A stretch of 64,000 bases of DNA from Entrophospora sp. SA101 (Eukaryota > Glomeromycota > Glomeromycetes > Entrophosporales > Entrophosporaceae): contig CAUDNR010002057.1 of assembly GCA_958430865.1 (NCBI GenBank), positions 6,079 to 70,078 of the forward strand. The letters are read 5' to 3'. This document shows positions 11,910 to 23,239 of this stretch, piece after piece. The notes under the pieces were generated by a model. It saw only the letters and a program-made list of their open reading frames with translations. It ran no database searches and was not told the DNA's origin. Numbering within the stretch: the first letter of the stretch is position 1; each line of letters begins with the position of its first letter. The translations under genes and the position numbers were made by a program.

Positions 11910-12310
11910 TCCGAACGAATCAATGAAATTCAAACCGAATCGAATTCGAATCACCAAATTTCTGATTCGTTTCGGCTTTGATTCGATTCGATTCGAACCA
12001 ATTAAAACAATGAATTGTGCAACCGTGTGTAAATTACATTACTTTTTTTTATCAATATTAATATTCGTAATAGTAATACAAATTTCATTCGTTTTATTCA
12101 TTTATTCGAATAAACATTCAATGCATTTCGAGTACTCAAATTCATAACGAATACAATAAATAATTCGACTAGACCCCATTCGATAGAAACCATATTAATA
12201 TGACATTAAAAGCAATTTAGGAATCCGGTTTGATTCGAATCGTGTCGAATCGAGTCATGAATCCTGTTTTTGAATTCGAATTGAATTGAGTCATTTTAAA
12301 ATTCGACTAA
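11910..12310. repeat. Block rich in GAATTCGAATCG-type words, both orientations
   Basis: Degenerate words such as GAATCGAATTCGAATC and TTCGATTCGATTCGAA occur at about 11930-12000 and again at about 12225-12310, around a plainer centre that contains further TTCG-rich words. Because the words are self-complementary, the two ends can pair. It may be a decayed palindromic element; no target duplication is identifiable. Confidence 0.4.
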
Positions 12311-12399
12311 AAGCAAGTTGGAAGGCTTTGAGCAAGTGAAAGGCTTCAACAGCTTTTACATGGGTTGCTATAAGATAGGCCTTATCTTTCCCTAAGACC

Positions 12400-12730
12400 G
12401 GTATTAATAATGTGCTTGAGCTATCTTTAGTGTCTGGGTTTGAAGCAACATAGATTGATCAATATTGGCACTTAGAACGACCTTTTACATAGCACACCCA
12501 GGCTTTGATACATATCTTTGTAAGTTTTAATTTTGTTTTCTATTTTTATCACTTTTAGATCTTCAAAGAACGCTAAAATTCTTTTATTGTTGGATCATGA
12601 TAAACCGATCGCTAGAGTTTGTTAATGATGAAGTTGTTCTTTAAAGAATGCAACTTTCTCTTTTCAATTTATATCCTTATCAATTAATTCTGTCAGAGAA
12701 AACTTAAAGCAATCATCATAATATTATAAA
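12400..12730. repeat. Dispersed repeat copy A (direct partner at 16795-17040)
   Basis: It shares long phrases with 16795-17040 in the same orientation, for example AATAATGTGCTTGAGC, ACATAGRTTGATCAATA, ACTTAGAACGACC and CTAAAATTCTTTTATTG. The copies differ by point changes and a 50-60 bp indel. It is non-coding. Confidence 0.7.
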
Positions 12731-12834
12731 ATCACACGACTCAATCACACACATATATATTCGTTCGGAACATTAAAATTTGCACTGAATGCGAAGAGTC
12801 TTAGCATACTATCATGTATTCATGATTAATGATG

Positions 12835-13085
12835 CGATCTTTAATAAAATTAGACTATTTCATGGCCATATGGTGCATTTATCGAGTAGCCTAATAAATT
12901 ACAACAAAAACATATAAATAAATTCGCTCCACTACTTATGACCAAAAAATTGCAAAAAATAGTACATTAGATTTCTTTTACGTTGCATTCAAATTTGAGG
13001 CCGAGGCACGTAGTGTTGAGATGGCGTTATATGTATGATTTGGCTCTACACGTTACATTCAAATGCGAGGTATCTATATATTTGT
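12835..13085. repeat. Dispersed repeat copy A (partner at 41355-41650)
   Basis: It contains TAGACTATTTCATGGCCA, GTCTAATAAATTAC-like and ACGTTGCATTCAAATTTGAGG phrases in the same order as 41355-41650, where the first part is itself duplicated in tandem. It is non-coding and its family is unknown. Confidence 0.6.
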
Positions 13086-13199
13086 TCGGAGCATCAATAT
13101 TAGTCAGTTATATTATTATTATATCAATATTTTTATTCTATTCGTTACATTGAGCTAAAAATTTATTTTATTTAAAAAAAATTACACGTACAAAGGGAA

Positions 13200-13720
13200 A
13201 TTGTTCACTAAATTAATAAAAAATCCTTTGCAAAGAAGAACCTCGTGTGAATCAAAAGTTGTTTACGAATTTCGATTGTTAAAAAAATCAACTAAGCTTT
13301 TTTTCCTAATTAAAAAAAAGATCTTTTTTATCCTGATCTTTGCCTCGTGTATGTTTATTTATCTCAGATTAAAGGACAATTGAATCAATTGGGGGGTTGG
13401 AAGAATAAACTTCATACAAACATCAAAATTTATTTACAAACTTCGACTGTCAAAAAAAAAATCAATAACTTTTTTTTCTTAAAAAAAAATCCTTTGAAAA
13501 GATTAATCAATGGATTTTATTTGTTTTCTCCGATTAAAGGTCAATTGGATCAATTTTTATTTTTATTTTTTCCAAGTCTATCGCTATAGAAAAATAGGAT
13601 TCATGCAAACATCAAAAGTTTACGTTAAAAAAAAAATCAATTAAGCTTTTTTTCTTAATTAAAAAACCCCCTCCTTTGCAAAGATTAAATCAATGCAATT
13701 TATTTATTTTCTACGAAAGG
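13200..13720. repeat. Degenerate tandem repeat, about 170 bp x 3
   Basis: Three successive segments share the order CCTTTGCAAAGA / TTTACGAATTTCGATTG / poly-A / ATCAACTAAGCTTTTTTTC / TTAATTAAAAAA / TCCGATTAAAGG-CAATTG. The AAATCAAYTAAG anchor occurs near 13284, 13457 and 13628. The short frames at 13201-13589 are translations of this repeat. Confidence 0.55.
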
Positions 13721-14193
13721 AATTAAAAAAAATAAAAATTTTCCGATCCAGATCATCAAATGATAGGTAACGAACAATAGACAGCAAAAAACATCTAAAG
13801 CGAAACATGATTTTTCTTTCGGTCAAGTATCTGCTTCACTCAACCCTAATGTTTTGAACAAAAATAGATAAATTTTTCGGTTGCCAAATAGATAGAAATA
13901 GGAATTCGCATAATACGGTAATGTAAAAATAAAAACAACCATTTATCACTTTTGGAAAACGAAAATATGTGCAGCAAAAAGAAAAACGACTCATTACAAA
14001 GTTTTACCCCTTGATTTTTGATTTCACCCTTCCCCAACAATTCAGTTGAGCAACCAAACATTTCAAATTTGTAAGATTAAAATCTACGGAGAAAGAAATT
14101 GTAATAGTATATGTTAAAAAGGAAATAATGTAACTGTTATTCTCAAAAAAAATTTTCACACCAAGTCAAATTTATATTTTATATTTCTATATA
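13721..14193. other. Upstream region of the 14.2-kb kinase gene
   Basis: AT-rich with no convincing frame; the minus-strand frame at 13846-14061 has no recognisable domain. A TATATTTTATATTTCTATATAATG stretch directly precedes the kinase ATG at 14194 and may include the core promoter. No specific regulatory site can be assigned. Confidence 0.35.
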
Positions 14194-15632
14194 ATGTCAC
14201 ATTATAAACCATTATCATCGTTATCATCAAAAAGAAGGGAATTTGTATATAAAATTTATATTGAAATTCATTATAATGCAGCAGTTAATTCTAATGGAGA
14301 AAGTAGAAAAGATTATTTTTTTTCATTAGTCAAGAAAAACAAGGAACTTTCTGAAAACGAAAAGGAATATTGTAAGAAAAGGTTTATTTATGAGTTTGAA
14401 TTACATAATGCAATGTACAAGTTGCGCAAACCAAAGGAATGTGACAAGTGTAAATTGACAAGTTACTCTCATAGGTTCTGTGAAGGTTGTATTAGTTTAC
14501 AATTACAGAGTCTTTTCACTACTTGGACATCTGGAAATAACATAATTGATGATTTTATTCAACAATGTCAAATGAAATCATCCCTGCCAGGATATATTTT
14601 AGAATGGATACCTTTTGAGCAATTAGAAAAAGTAACAAAGTTAACTGAAGGTGAATTTAGTTCAATTTTTACTGCTGAATGGACAAGAGGAACTATTGTT
14701 GATTACAACAAAAATAAAAAGAAGTTTAATTATTTAGGAGGGCAACTAGTAATATTAAAAAGTTTAAATGATTTAAGTAATTCAGGAAAAGGCTTTCTTG
14801 ATGAGGTTTGTAATTGTCATTTAAAACAAAATAAATAATACAATACTGATTGGTTTTATTTATTTTCAGGCATTGAATTATTGTAAAATTAAATCACATA
14901 TGATTGTTAAGTGTTATGGTATAACTAAATTCCCAGATAATGGAAATTATGCAATTATTTTAAATTATTTATCAGAAGGAAATTTAAGGAATTATTTGCA
15001 AAAAAATCATTTAAATTTAACATTAAAAGATAGAATTACAATCTTTGATTATTTATGTGATGCATTATGTCAAATACACTGGAAAGATTTAATCCATTGT
15101 GATTTACATAGTGGTAATATACTTATGGCAGGAGGTGGTTGTTATATTACAGATTTAGGATTATGTGGACCAGTTAATGAAAACTCATAAAGTCTATGGA
15201 ATCATATCATATATTGCACCCGAGCTACTTAGAGGCAATAACACAAAGAGCACAAAAGAAACCGATATATATAATGTTGGGATGTTAATGTGGGAAATAT
15301 TTGCAGGTCATCCACCATTTGATGATAGAGCTCACAATCATCATTTGGTTTTTGAAATATGTGAAGGTTTACGACCACCAATATTACCTGGAATGCTTGA
15401 TGATTATGTGCAAATGATGCAGAGGTGTTGGGATGTGGATCCATCAAAAAGACCAACTAGTAGAGAACTTCGGAAGTTTGCTAATAATAAAAGTGATGAA
15501 ATTATTAAAAATAATAGTAGTATTACTACTAGTAATGGTGGTAGCAGTGCTTTGCAACAAGCACACAAATCACATCCAGATGCATATCACACAAGTAGAA
15601 TATTAGATGATGAGATTGCTAAATCTAAATAG
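14194..15632 (+). pseudogene. TKL-type protein kinase gene with a +1 frameshift in the activation segment
   Basis: Exon 1 is 14194-14805. Exon 2 starts at 14870 after a 64-bp GT..AG intron. The N-terminus has Cys pairs (CDKCKLTSYSHRFCEGC), then the ILEWIPFEQLE linker. The kinase domain has the lysine strand LVILKSL, catalytic HCDLHSGN, DLGLCGP, APELL and a C-lobe ending RCWDVDPSKRPTSREL. Exon 2 is 763 nt, one base more than a multiple of three. The frame breaks between VNENS and KVYGIIS at about 15189, between DLG and APE. The glycine loop is also poor (LTEGEFSSIF). It may be a recent pseudogene or a sequencing error; without the extra base it would encode about 457 residues. It is one of a large kinase family expanded in this lineage. 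Confidence 0.75.
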
Positions 15633-16360
15633 TTATACAAGTAATAGTTCGTTAAATAATCTTGATTGTAATTCTTTTCTCTAAATGCTAACAAAGGTGA
15701 TTAAAAATTTCATTATTAATCAATTGGAAATTACTCATTACTAACAATATTAATTAATTAATAAACATTAAATTCTAGTTGCAATAGTAAAAGAAACAAT
15801 TGATGAATGACTAATTTAATCTCCACTATAAATTTATTTTATTTATCACGTTTACTATTATAATAATGCTACCAGTATTTCCAATTAACATTGGATAATA
15901 CTTCATCACTAGTTATACCTAACCTTGCTTGCTCATTAAAGCTCCACAATTGTTGCCTTTTACCAATGAACTAACTAACTACACTTGTTGCCTTTATAAA
16001 AGTGTTTTAAACAAAGAAATAAAAACAATGTTTTTTTGTATCTTATTTTTAAAAGTTTATGATTCTATCACAGAGTTTTATTTTTAAGTGTTAATTATCT
16101 ATTTTTTCCCTCTGCTTTTTCAGGCAAAGACCAAAAGTTATTCCCTATTACTATTCATAATAATAATAATTCATGAAATTAAAGGTCTATTATTATTATT
16201 GCAAAGTAATTTAATCAATCAATATTGATGTCCATAAATTCCACATAGTAATTTAATAATAATTATTAGAGCTTTTGTGTAAAATTTTCATTTGATAATA
16301 ATTTTGGCTCGGAACATGAAGTGCACAATTATCCAATCCCTAATCAATGATTTTATCTAC
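15633..16360. other. Intergenic, no gene seen
   Basis: AT-rich DNA downstream of the kinase gene. There are runs of AATAAT and homopolymers, and no open frame with protein-like content. Confidence 0.4.
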
Positions 16361-16367
16361 CCCGATC

Positions 16368-16650
16368 ATGTATGACGAATTTTGACTTTAGTCATTGACA
16401 TAACTAATGTGTTGACTAAAGGTGGTTTCTCACCAAACCATTTATGTAAATAAAAACTCGACATAATAAAAAACACTTGACGCAAGTAAAAACACTTGAC
16501 ACAAGCAGCAATAATGACAATGATAAAATAGGATTATCAAAAGTTCCAAATTATGTAAAAATATGTATCCTGAGGATGAATAAAAGAATTATTACATTAT
16601 TGTATATTGCAATGATGCGAAAAGAATTATTATCATGGGAGAAATTTTAC
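16368..16650. repeat. Dispersed repeat, inverted partner at 21974-22299
   Basis: Read against the complement of 21974-22299 it matches over about 280 bp with many point changes. Shared phrases include ATGTATGACGAA, TTTAGTCATTGAC, TTTCTCACCA, CTTGACGYAAGTAAAA, AAATTATGTAAAAATRTGT and AATTATCATGGGA. The open frame at 16477-16710 lies entirely in this repeat and is not a gene. Confidence 0.75.
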
Positions 16651-16794
16651 TTGATTAAACTACTACTAATTTTTTTTTCCTCACTATTCTTTTATTATTA
16701 CATTTTATAAAATAAAATTGTTTCTACATACATATGTGTTAAATCGATGTTTTTCAAAATTTCGACCTTCGAAGTTAACTGCGTATAATAGTAA

Positions 16795-17040
16795 TACTAA
16801 TAATGTGCTTGAGCCGTTTTTAGTAGCAACATAGGTTGATCAATACTGGTACTTAGAACGACCTTTACACTATATTTTTTATCTTTATTACTTTTAAATC
16901 TTCAAAGAATACTAAAATTCTTTTATTGTTGAATCATGATAAATCGATCACTAAAGCTTGGTGATGATAAAGTTGTTTTTTAAATAATGCAATTTTGTTT
17001 TCCAATTTATCAATTAATCCTGTTAGAAAAAAACTTATAG
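16795..17040. repeat. Dispersed repeat copy B (direct partner at 12400-12730)
   Basis: This is the second copy of the non-coding repeat described at 12400. It lacks about 55 bp present there. It sits just downstream of the inverted-repeat copy at 16368-16650. Confidence 0.7.
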
Positions 17041-17474
17041 GGCAATTAAATGAAAAAAAAAATATACAAAAAATCATTTGCTACACATCATTCAGTTCTC
17101 AAAAAAAAAAAGTTAAGTTCCAAAGTTCTTAATGAAATTTTATTTTTAAAAAAGAAAATTTGTTTATGATAATTAAATAATATGTAAACTGTTACAACAC
17201 CCAAAACTAATATCTTAGGAAAATAAAATGATTAAATGAAACCAGTTTAACAAATAAAACTTTTTTTTAACTGGTTGATTGAAACTTTTACAATTAATCT
17301 GTGTAATTGGCCTGAACTATAAGATAGGCAAAATATATCATGTTGATATCTAAAATAAATAAAGTAATTGAAATAAAAATAATGTTTTCTCACAATAATA
17401 AAAACTGATGTCCAATAATCAAATAAGTAAAATTTATTTGTAGAGTTAAATATCTAAATCCATTTGTTTAGAAT

Positions 17475-20444
17475 CTATAAATATGATAATTTATTACATA
17501 ATAAAAATAATGTTAATGCTGGTATTAAATGAATTTTAAAAGTAAATAATTGATAATTACCCATATTGTTATTGATAATTGTAACTTTATTGGAGTTTAC
17601 AGGTTGTGGAAGATTTGTAAAATTCAATAATCTACTTGTGTAAATAGCTTTTGGATGAACAGTTGCAGTAATTGTTGAAGGGTTAAAGGTTTTTTGATCT
17701 GCTTCCTCAAATATTCTTCTCATTTCTTTTAATTCATCAAGCTGTTCTTCAGAATAACTAGAACAATTAGATTTACAAGTGTCAATTGCATCTTTCCAAA
17801 AGGTAATAGTTTTTAAAATTTCATCTGCTGCTGGTCTTTTTTCAGGATTAGCATCTGTGCATTTGTATGCCAACTCAATATAACATTTTGGTGTATTATC
17901 TGAAAAACTAGGTCTTAAGCCACTACAGATCCTGCAAGCAAGATCAGAATCATGTGGTTGATCATTGAATGGTTGTTGACATATTGATAATTCTGACATT
18001 AAAATCCCAAAGCTATAGATGTCAGATTTTTGTGTATAAGATTTCTTATTTAAAACCTCTGGTGCAACATATGGCAGTACTCCAAATATATCATTTTTAC
18101 TTGATGTTTCTTGATCAGTTGAGCCTGATAACCCTAAATCTGCAATCATTACCTCATTTAAATACTCAAAATGTAAAATATTGCCACTGTGAAGATCACA
18201 ATGCATAAATCCTTCTTGATGAAAGGTGTTTAAACTTAAGATAATATTATAAAGTGCTAAAATTTTATTATAATATGACTCTGTCCATCTTAGATACTTT
18301 GATTTTATATAATTTTTAAAACTTCCATCATCTGCATATCTCATTACTAGAACATAAACTTTTGTAATGGGATCTTGTGAAATACCATAAATATTAACAA
18401 TACCCTTGTGATAAGGTCCTATAAATTTAATGTGATTTTGAAGCTTTTATGAAAATTTAATATATTATCTAAAAACCAGTGTATTATATCAAATTATTAC
18501 CTCCTTTAAAAACTCATCAGAAATATTCTGTAAGTTTTTAAACTTTTTTAATGCTACAACACCATTTTTATGATAATATCTTTTATTATCATAAATATAT
18601 CTAGGACCATTTGACCAGTAGCACTTATATACAGTTGCAAAACCACCTTTACCTATTTCTTTGTCAAATGTGAGCTGGTCATAAGGGATCCATTCAAGAT
18701 AATGATAACTATCAAATCCTTTGGCTTCAAGCTGTGTGTTTCTGATTATTTCATCCAATTTTTCATTACCACTGCTAGCCCAACTGTGAGCCAACAATTT
18801 GGAATCGCATGACTGACACCACTGGTAATTAGTATTATGCCTTACACAAACAGAACAGATTCCATACTTTTCTTTTCTTTCATTGAACCTTTTAGTAATA
18901 TCTTGTTATTTCAAATAATTATTTTTTTCATTATAAAAAGTTAAAATAAAATAGCATTTATTTTCCAACATAATACAATACTTTACTTTCTTCAATCATT
19001 AGTTATTATAAAGAAACAAAAATTTTAATTAGATAGTGCATTGATAAAAATTTTTTTATATTGTAAAGTTAAGCTATAATTTTATAATATAATATAGTAC
19101 TTACTAGCTAGTTATTATGAAGAAAGAAAAAAAATATTTGTTTATTTGTGTTGTAAAAGTTAATTTGGTTATTATAAAGAAATAAAAAAAATTATTTAAT
19201 TAGATAAATATTACTTTGCATGGTAAAAGTTAATTTATAATATAATATTTACTCCCTGGTTATTATAAAAAATAAATTTATTTAATTAGATGATGTTTAT
19301 TTTGTGTTGTAAAAGTTAATTTATAATATAATACTTACAAACTGGTTATTATAAAGAAATAAAAAAAATAAATTAATTAATTAGATGATGTTCATTTTGT
19401 GTTGTAAAAGTTAATTTATAATATAATACTTACAAACTGGTTATTATAAAGAAATAAAAAAAAAATTTTATTTAATTAGATGATGTTTATTTTGTGTTGT
19501 GAATGTTAATTTATAATATAATACTTACTCTCTATGAAATAAAAAATAAATAGATGATGTTTATTTTGTGTTGTAAATGTTAATTATAATATAATACTTA
19601 CCAGCTGGTTATTATAAAGAAATAAAAAATAAATTTATTTAATTAGATGATGTTTATTTTGTGTTGTAAATGTTTAATTTATAATATAATACTTACTCCC
19701 TGTTTATTTTAAAGAAATAAAAAATAAATTTATTTTAAAGTAGATGATGTTTATTTTGTGTTGTAAAGGTCAATTTATAATATAATACTTGCCCCCTGGT
19801 TATTATAAAGAAATAAAAAAACAAATTATTTAGTTGATATTTATTTTGTGTTGTAAAAGTTGATTTATAATATAATACTTACAATCTATGAAATAAAAAA
19901 TAAATTTATTTAATTAGATAATGTTTATTTTGTGTTGTAAAAGTTAATTTATAATATAATATTTACAATCTATGAAATAAAAAATAAATTTATTTAATTA
20001 GATGATGTTTATTTTGTATTGTAAAAGTTAATTTATAATATAACACTTACCAGCTGGTTATTATAAAGAAATAAAAAATAAATTTATTTAATTAGATGAT
20101 GTTTATTTTTTGTAAAAGTTAATTATAATATAATGCTTACCAGCTGGTTATTATAAAGAAATAAAAAGTAAATTTATTTAATTAGATGATGTTTTATTTT
20201 GTGTTGTAAAAGTGTAAAAGTTGATTTATAATACAATACTTACTCCCTGAGAATAATAAATAAATTTATTTAATTTAAATGATATCTTAATAAAAGTTTA
20301 TTTGTAAAATATTTATTTACCTTTATTGAATTTAGCTAAATATTATTTTTATTATAAAGCAAAATATTGAATTATGATGTAAAAATTCATTTACTATTAC
20401 TACATATTTTTAAAATAGTTAAGAAAAAAAATACCTTCATTCAT
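17475..20444 (-). CDS. TKL-type protein kinase, apparently intact
   Basis: Proposed exons on the minus strand are 20435-20444 (ATGAATGAAG), 18501-18901 and 17475-18443, totalling 1,380 nt (459 aa), in phase. The N-terminus reads M-N-E-D-I-T-K-R-F, then a Cys-pair module (CSVCVRHNTNYQWCQSC) and the LEWIPYDQL linker. The kinase core has an intact glycine loop GKGGFATVY, lysine strand VALKKF, HCDLHSGN, DLGLSG, APEVL, a DIYSFGILMSE helix and KRPAADEI. Exon 2 to 3 uses GAG|GTAATA and AAAG|CTTC. The last about 30 residues are hydrophobic and could instead be intron, since GGGTAATTATC is present. The first intron, about 1.5 kb, holds the repeat array at 18987-20246. The first exon is inferred and less certain than the rest. 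Confidence 0.8.
18987..20246 (-). repeat. 14-unit tandem array of mini-intron-like units with AG|NNN|GT junctions
   Basis: Units of about 90 bp (observed spacings 73-148) share TTATAAAGAAATAAAAAATAAATTT, TAGATGATGTTTATTTTGTG and GTTAATTTATAATATAATAC. On the minus (gene) strand every unit has a T-rich run, then (C/T)AG or AAG, exactly three bases, then a donor, usually GTAAG. The triplets (plus-strand coordinates) begin at 18987, 19105, 19253, 19339, 19434, 19529, 19602, 19697, 19793, 19883, 19967, 20051, 20141 and 20244. On the gene strand they read AAA, CTA, GGA, TTT, TTT, AGA, CTG, GGA, GGG, ATT, ATT, CTG, CTG, GGA. The 19793 unit has a GC donor. One unit near 19165 has lost its junction by deletion. 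The array lies within the first intron of the kinase gene. Confidence 0.85.
20321..20335 (-). other. Possible 15-nt optional exon
   Basis: On the minus strand TTTAG|CTAAATTCAATAAAG|GTAAAT presents an acceptor and a donor 15 nt apart, a multiple of three, between the proposed first exon and the tandem array. It would keep the kinase reading frame. It is supported only by splice-like signals. Confidence 0.3.
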
Positions 20445-21973
20445 TTTTTTACTGGGAACAAGAATTTCTCTAAAATCAGTGTTTATTCCTATTTATTTTG
20501 CTTTTTATGTATTACACAATCATGCATGTTGTGCTACGCAAGAACAAAAATTTATTTAACATCATGTCAACATTAAAGTTAAGTTGGGTTTGGATTGCAT
20601 CTTCTTCATCATAAAAAGCAAAAAATGGCATCACTTGGGCCAAGACAACAGTCTATTTTTTTAAATTTGAAACATATAAATAGGACTGCCATCCTCACAT
20701 TTTTTTTCATAACACCAACCTCTCAGGCCATTTTGTCACATGGAATTCAACCTTCTACATTCAGCCATGACATCTTCAAACAGTAAATTCAAGTTTATGA
20801 ATGTGAGCACATTCAAACCATGAAATCATTTATTGTTATAAAAAAACCACTGCACTGAGTGCTAGCATTATAATAATAAAAACACATGACTCAATCATTA
20901 ATTAATTAATATAAGTAATGAACATTTTCTGTGTCATGACATGATGCTAAACAATAAATATGTATTAAAATTAAATTAAATAATAATAGTATCAAGCCAG
21001 AAGAATAAGTTCATTCAAATTTCCTAATTGCAATGGCATACACAGTAAATCTTAGTTTAATAGATAGTTTGGGCAATTAGGGAAAATTTTCAAAAGATCT
21101 GTTAAACTGAGATATCCACTATACAGAGAAGGTTTTTATTAAGGTTTATTATGGAACCATTCTTTGAACTTTATCCATAAAACTGATTTTTTAATTAGTA
21201 GCCGCTAAATCAAGATTCACTGTGTATCTGAATTATAAACCTGTTGAACTGATCAACAAATAAATGCCATCTATCCAATGCATGGATGGAATACATAAAA
21301 AATTCAATTGAAGTATATCTTATGATTAATAATCATTACCAATAAATTAGATTATTACATACTATACACTATCAAACCAAATGTTTCCAAATCTTTGAGA
21401 CCTGAACTATTCTGAGGAAATAATTTCCTGAGGTTAAATAATGGCAATTGCATAGCTATAGATCAAAATCATTTTGTTAAATAAAATTTAAATCAAAATA
21501 ATTTGTTAAAATTAAAATTGAAATTTTATATTTTTACCATTTAATAATTTTTCACAATCCTCATTTAATTTTTTTCATCATGATTTTCAGTATAACAGTT
21601 ACTCTTTGCGGAAAATTGATTAAAATTGATAAATAATTTATTACTGTCATCATGGTCAGTATATATAATAAATGAAAGAACAGCTTTAATATCAATAGAT
21701 GATTCTAATGCTTCGACAATAAAGAGTTTTAGCGTTCTTTTTTTTCTTTGTTTGCTATTTTAAAACTTCAAAATTAAATTTACAAAAATCGTTCGTAAAA
21801 TGAAAAAATCAAATTATTTTCGACTCTGAAGTTAACTACGCGTAATAGTAATGCACAATAATAAAAGAATAGTAAAAGAAGAGACATTTTTATTTTGAAA
21901 AAGAATACACGGAAAAAAACATGTAGTTTCATAATAATAATAATATGAGTAAAATTTCAAATTATACATTTGT
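20445..21973. other. Intergenic region upstream of the minus-strand kinase
   Basis: No gene is seen. The part at about 20625-20730 resembles 30530-30620: both have ...CAA-ACAGTCTATTTT... ATATAAATA... CACATTTTTTTTCATAACACCAA. This suggests a duplicated upstream segment. CGACTCTGAAGTTAACTACGCGTAATAGTAAT at about 21820 resembles 16765. The frames at 20367-20786 have no domain. Confidence 0.4.
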
Positions 21974-22299
21974 AAACTTCCCATGATAATTATCATTGCA
22001 ATATACATATAATAGTGATAATTCTTTATTCATCTCCAGGACACACATTTTTACATAATTTGGAACATTTGATGGTCCTATTTTATCATTATAATTCATT
22101 ATTGCTACTTGTATCAAGCGGTTTTACTTACGTCAAGCGCTTTTATTTACGTCGTATGTTTCAATTACGTAAGTGGTTTTACTTATGTCAAGGGCTTTTA
22201 CTTTAGTCAAATCGTCAAAATGACCCTGGTGAGAAACTACCTTTGGTCAATACTTTAGTTACGTCAATGACTAAAATCAAAAGTTTCGTCATACATCAT
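21974..22299. repeat. Dispersed repeat, inverted partner of 16368-16650
   Basis: This inverted copy lies about 5.6 kb away, so the two copies bracket the minus-strand kinase gene and its array. The frame at 22015-22206 is a translation of the repeat. Confidence 0.75.
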
Positions 22300-22724
22300 A
22301 TAAAAAATATCATGAAATTAAAGAGCGACATGACATAATTCGATCATAAAATTTGTGTGCCAGACCTATAAATTTAACGAGCTTTGATTGTAATAGCGGC
22401 TGTAAAAACTTCATTTTTCTAAAATAATAAAAAAAAACTTTGACCAAATTTTTTTTCCAAGTATCTTTCACTCCAAAAAAAATTTGAAACCGAAGATCAA
22501 CGTGACAATTCTTGATATTCTAGAACAATAGTATCTAATGACCCCGGGGTCCTAGTATCTCATACTATTAAAAATATATTGATGGTGAAGGTCACCCAAA
22601 ATTAGTTAACGGCAAGTCTGCTGAACAAATGAAAACAAATTAATGAAAAAACAAATAGTAATGTTCCAACTAAGACTATTTATTAGAAGAACTTTACAAT
22701 GAATTAAATATTTGTTCTCACACA

Positions 22725-23230
22725 GAGTCCGCTTTTAAATGATCAACAAAGAATCAATCAATGAAATTAGACGGTGTCTTGAGAGAAGGATTTGGATGGT
22801 TATAAATTGGAAATCTGTCATTTGGAGTGATGAAAGTAGATTTACAATCTATAAAAGTGATGGACCAGGACGTGTTTGAAGAACTAGTTGCAAATAATCG
22901 CGGCATATAAAAATTTAATTGCGGTTCCCTTAAACATGACTTCACCCAACTGTAAATTTTGAGATGGGGCTTGATGATGTGATGTTGTTTTTTCAGTGAA
23001 GGATTTAGGCCCAAATGGCTTATGGTATACACAAATACTAGAAACAATTTGTTACCTTTAATCGAAAAAGGCTTTAATAGGAAGGGTATTTCCATCAAAA
23101 TGATGACAATTCCCAGAAAAGTTGTAAAAAATTGATTTTTTACAAATGAAACCAACGTTTTGTCTAATTAGCCAAGCCAGTCTCCTGACTTAAAATATTA
23201 ACGAGTTGGAGTCCGCATCACAGGAAAAAT
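22725..23230 (+). pseudogene. Dead Tc1/mariner-type transposase
   Basis: With several stops and frame changes the plus strand still shows the Tc1 order: RERIWMVINWKSVIWSDESRF (first catalytic Asp region), then KHDF / RWGLMM / KDLGPNGLWY. Next comes HQNDDNSQKSCKK, the decayed second Asp motif normally read as QDNxPxH, and then PSQSPDL before the position of the final acidic residue. The minus-strand frame at 22754-23155 is only its shadow. No terminal repeats were located. Confidence 0.75.
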
Positions 23231-23239
23231 TCCATGAGA

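Noticed and set aside
16477..16710. 77-codon plus-strand frame
   Set aside because: It lies inside a dispersed repeat whose inverted copy at 22 kb does not keep the frame.
18900..20300. The array as a plain satellite without meaning for splicing
   Set aside because: Kept as an alternative, not adopted: constant 3-nt spacing between AG and GT in all 14 units with a variable triplet is hard to explain by repeat copying alone, but only RNA data can decide.
22754..23155. 133-codon minus-strand open frame
   Set aside because: It is the shadow of a decayed plus-strand Tc1-type transposase whose motifs are recognisable.
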